A stretch of 64,000 bases of DNA from Anticarsia gemmatalis (Eukaryota; Arthropoda; Insecta; Lepidoptera; Erebidae): assembly GCF_050436995.1 (NCBI RefSeq), contig NC_134754.1, positions 4,829,001 through 4,893,000 of the forward strand. The letters run 5' to 3'. This document shows positions 61,311-64,000 of this stretch, in pieces. The notes beneath the pieces were generated by a model. That model searched no databases and was not told the origin of the DNA. It saw nothing but the letters and a program-made list of their open reading frames with translations. Each line of letters opens with the position of its first letter. The stretch's first letter is position 1. Both the position numbers and the translations under genes were made by a program.

Positions 61311-61505
61311 TTAAACAGTTTGGTCGAAGCGTGAGAAGTCTCTTTCATTGCCGTATTTCTTATTTACCATACCTTTTAAAGTAGAAATATTCGATTTGTT
61401 AGCAACAGTCACGTATTCAGGAAGGCACAGCGCGCCAAGTAGCCAAGCCACGTAGATCGATTCATCTCGTAGGCAATCCATAGCCATGAGAAAGCTCTTT
61501 TCCAT
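61311..61505 (-). CDS. unrecognised 64-aa ORF with strongly codon-like pattern
   Basis: ATG start (MEKSFLMAMDCLRDESIYVA), TAA stop. The product reads like part of a helical protein (WLLGALCLPEYVTVANKSN, then a basic region, NKKYGNERDFSRF). Third positions mix G/C and A/T as in true coding DNA. A donor-like GGTATGG occurs within the frame after TTAAAA, so the real exon might end there. No family recognised. It may be an isolated exon, a small gene or a captured gene fragment. Confidence 0.28.
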   Translation of the reverse strand: MEKSFLMAMDCLRDESIYVAWLLGALCLPEYVTVANKSNISTLKGMVNKKYGNERDFSRFDQTV

Positions 61506-62663
61506 ACAATAAATATTTTAGAATTTATATTTTTATTCGTGACTTCCGCGAAATACCTGTATCGTTGGCAAACATTTTACTAGGCTGGAATAACCAAGCT
61601 TTTTTCCCACTGAGTTACGGGACCCTAAAAACCGAAAACCAAAGCTGGCCCATTGTTTTACACCTAGTCCTGACAGTGCAATTTTTTGCTTGTTTTCTGT
61701 TTAGGTTTTATTCGAAGAGGATTTTATAAACACGCTACAATATTACTGAATAAAGATTCTGTTGTTTGAATAATTTGTAAACTGAAAATGTACCTTAGTA
61801 AGTATATCATACAATTCATAGACGGTATGAAAAAACAGATCCTTTTAATTAAATATGATTTTATGTATTGATTTGATGTTGTTTTGTATTTTGTCCGAGA
61901 CGAAAAAATATAAATTACAAGTGGGGAACGGACGGTACAGAAGATAAAATCAAATTACAACATAATAAGGTATTTTGCAACATCTCGATATCGCTTAGGA
62001 TGTAGAGTAATATTTTTTGCCAGATTTTTTCGTGATTATAATAAACATGTAATAATCAAGCAACTGGCTACTGCATTCAACTGATTTATTACATGCATAC
62101 TCAAACCTAACATTGCATTCATATTAATTCGTCACTAATTGGGTGTTATGCGACCATTCAAATATTTATCTACACCATTTATCTTATTGGTACCAATATA
62201 TTTTATTTTTTATACCACAAAACCTGTTTCGGTCTAGAAATAATAGCTCAAGATTTGAAACGAGACAAGGAATTTGGGTAGATAACGATCTATTGATTTA
62301 GATAGTCAATTTAGTTTGAAAAATAAAAAAATATATTGCGAAAATTGTATTTCCATTTGTCAATAACCTATTGATGTGTCGAGACATGAATCAGACATTC
62401 TTTTTTCCATAATGGTAAGACGAATGAGGTATTAACAACACAATGTGAGGAGAAACAAGTGTCATTATCATAAATTGCAATAATGAGGTACTAATAAGAG
62501 TGTTGACCAAATGTTGACGACATCGTTTTTATGAATCTTCGAAATAAGTTGTATGGTAAGCATTTTTATTCGTTTTGAAACACTATGGTAATGCGATAAC
62601 GAACTTTCGATACATCTGTCAAGCTTGTATTGAGTTTTTGTAATGAACGATACCTACGTAAAT
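61506..62663. other. unique AT-rich DNA
   Basis: No feature recognised. Confidence 0.4.
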
Positions 62664-62796
62664 TCGCGCAATTCTATACAGTCGGTATTACCGAGTGTCG
62701 AGAGTTAGAAGTTTAAAATGTACCGTAAAAATAGTTCTCACAACTTCCGGTAGAGGCGCTGAACAGCTTCAAACTGTCGATAGTGGTAAAGAACTG
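62664..62796 (+). mobile_element. MITE 'A', copy 6
   Basis: Begins TCGCGCAATTCTATACAGTC, with an ACCGAGTGTCGAGAGTTAGA block and an AGAGGCGCTGA core. An internal deletion shortens its right side, which ends GTCGATAGTGGTAAAGAAC. Confidence 0.7.
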
Positions 62797-63144
62797 TACT
62801 TCTGTTTCATTATTTATGTTAAAACATTGTTAAACAATCGTGTATGTTCCTAAACCGTTAATATGTATCACTATTCACTATAATACTACAACAACACTGT
62901 AATTGATAGATGTAATCCAAGATTACGAAGACGTACATGTATTTAATTAGTCCAAATGTGCGTGTTACGTGTTAGTGCAGCTGTCCGAGATCTAGACAGG
63001 GTTATACAACTGGGTAAATGACAACATTGAACATGAACATTTAGGCTATGTTTAACATATCCTATTTCCCTTCCTCTTTGCTTAATGTTATGCATAAATA
63101 ATATGAGTCAATTTAGATTGATTTCTTTGTTTTGATTATTATCA

Positions 63145-63215
63145 TGAACCCGTATCGTCCCACAGCTGGGCAAAGGCCTCCCTCTTAGCTCTTTACTGCA
63201 AACGATTGTTTAGAT
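63145..63215 (-). pseudogene. LINE ORF2 C-terminal tail fragment
   Basis: The minus strand encodes AKREAFAQLWDDTGS then TGA, aligning with FAQQWD tails at 3.4 and 37.1 kb. The nucleotide signature GCCTTTGCCCAGCTGTGGGA is close to the family consensus. Only the extreme 3' end is retained. Confidence 0.6.
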
Positions 63216-64000
63216 ACAAGGTTGATTTTCAAAAACAAAAAGTAGCTAATGTGTGACAACGGGTCGACAAGCTTATCTCATTAAAATAGATTTTGTAGTT
63301 TAGCCGTAAAGGCGTTGCGGGCAAACATGCAGACGGACATTCGTATTTATAGTACCTATAGAGTATCTCAGCACTATAAAGATTAGCTAGCCATCTTTGA
63401 GTCTTTATCGATAAAGATTGATAAGGATCGATTTAAATGTGGTTATTTTTTTATTTAAAAAAGACAAGTATTTTTATGGTGAGATGTTTAAGGTCTTAAT
63501 ATTATAATTTACTCTAAATAGGGCTCTTTATAAACCCATGTTCGGTGTAATTTGGTTACATTATTATGTTGAACAGCGAAACGTAGCTATTAGGCTATAT
63601 ATGGAAATTGTAAAACATTTCGTCGAGACTATCACCTGGGTTGAACACATTAAGAAGTCGGTAGAATATTTTACACGCCTTTTTTATGTTAAACACATTG
63701 TATCCTTAAAATAAGTAAATAAGACACAATTCAAAAGATATCTTCAAACGTTTAGTTTGAAAAATTGTGTCAAAATTTATACAAATATGGAACAAATGAA
63801 GTATTTTGTGCACATTATAATAAAAACCCCGCTGGTGACAATTTATCGTTCCAATCAATATGCTATTAAATTTCCATTCTAACAAGAAACATCCTTCGTT
63901 TTCGCAAACTGAACTTGTAATAAATATTAATATTGGAACTAGCCTTACATTTAAATATGTCACTCTATTAAGATTTAAAAATCAATTTTAATAAAAGATG
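63216..64000. other. unique AT-rich DNA at the window end
   Basis: An 85-codon minus-strand frame at 63706-63963 is AT-driven and has no recognisable content. No other feature seen. Confidence 0.4.

Overview
This 64 kb window looks like gene-poor, AT-rich nuclear DNA from an insect, most probably a moth or butterfly (Lepidoptera). The evidence is indirect: the dispersed repeats. These include a repeat whose left end reads ACTAGCTGACCCGCGCAACT, LINE tails ending in the peptide FAQQWD, tRNA-derived SINEs ending in an ACAAAT-type segment, and an RTE-like LINE fragment with an (AAG)n tail. No bacterial-style operons, rRNA genes or CRISPR arrays are visible. No multi-exon host gene could be recognised, so the window is best read as a gene desert or the inside of a very large intron. 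The species and the neighbouring genes cannot be named from this sequence.

Layout. 1-3.3 kb: nothing recognised. 3.4-5.2 kb: a LINE tail, a short inverted-repeat element (MITE 'A', copy 1 of 6) and a widespread lepidopteran-type repeat. 6.06-8.28 kb: a 2.2 kb DNA element bounded by 18-bp perfect inverted repeats, holding a 157-bp foldback and a ~530-bp (TTTTA)n array. 8.3-11.5 kb: unique DNA with a few doubtful ORFs. 11.5-13.1 kb: a tRNA-derived SINE with an intact pol III promoter, a 30-bp palindrome, and a 688-bp hAT-type MITE with a perfect 8-bp target-site duplication. 13-31 kb: mostly unique DNA with MITE A copies and SINE scraps. 31.2-33.7 kb: a tRNA-like SINE, then three related ~80-bp segments whose shared reading frame is V-(I/M)-L-D-L-x-A-L. 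34.65-35.81 kb and 55.97-57.12 kb: two oppositely oriented copies of a ~1.15 kb element made of a 470-bp palindrome, a 680-bp tail and a terminal GGGGGCAC hairpin. 36.6-37.1 kb: SINE and LINE scraps. 40.6-41.4 kb: two codon-like but unidentified minus-strand ORFs. 46.7-48.9 kb: CpG-rich unique patches. 50.09-50.19 kb: a dense cluster of TGACGT (CRE-type) motifs. 59.83-60.67 kb: a 5'-truncated RTE-like reverse transcriptase fragment with a 10-bp target-site duplication. 62.7-63.2 kb: MITE A copy 6 and another LINE tail.

The most unusual item is the 1.15 kb palindrome-plus-hairpin element. The two arms of each copy carry matched substitutions: six arm differences between copies are compensated within each copy. 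There is no target-site duplication, and the ends fit insertion between A and T. Together this suggests a rolling-circle (Helitron-like) or other hairpin-intermediate element rather than a classical cut-and-paste MITE. The second most unusual item is the triplicated VxLDLxAL segment at 31.8-33.7 kb, whose substitutions keep a reading frame.
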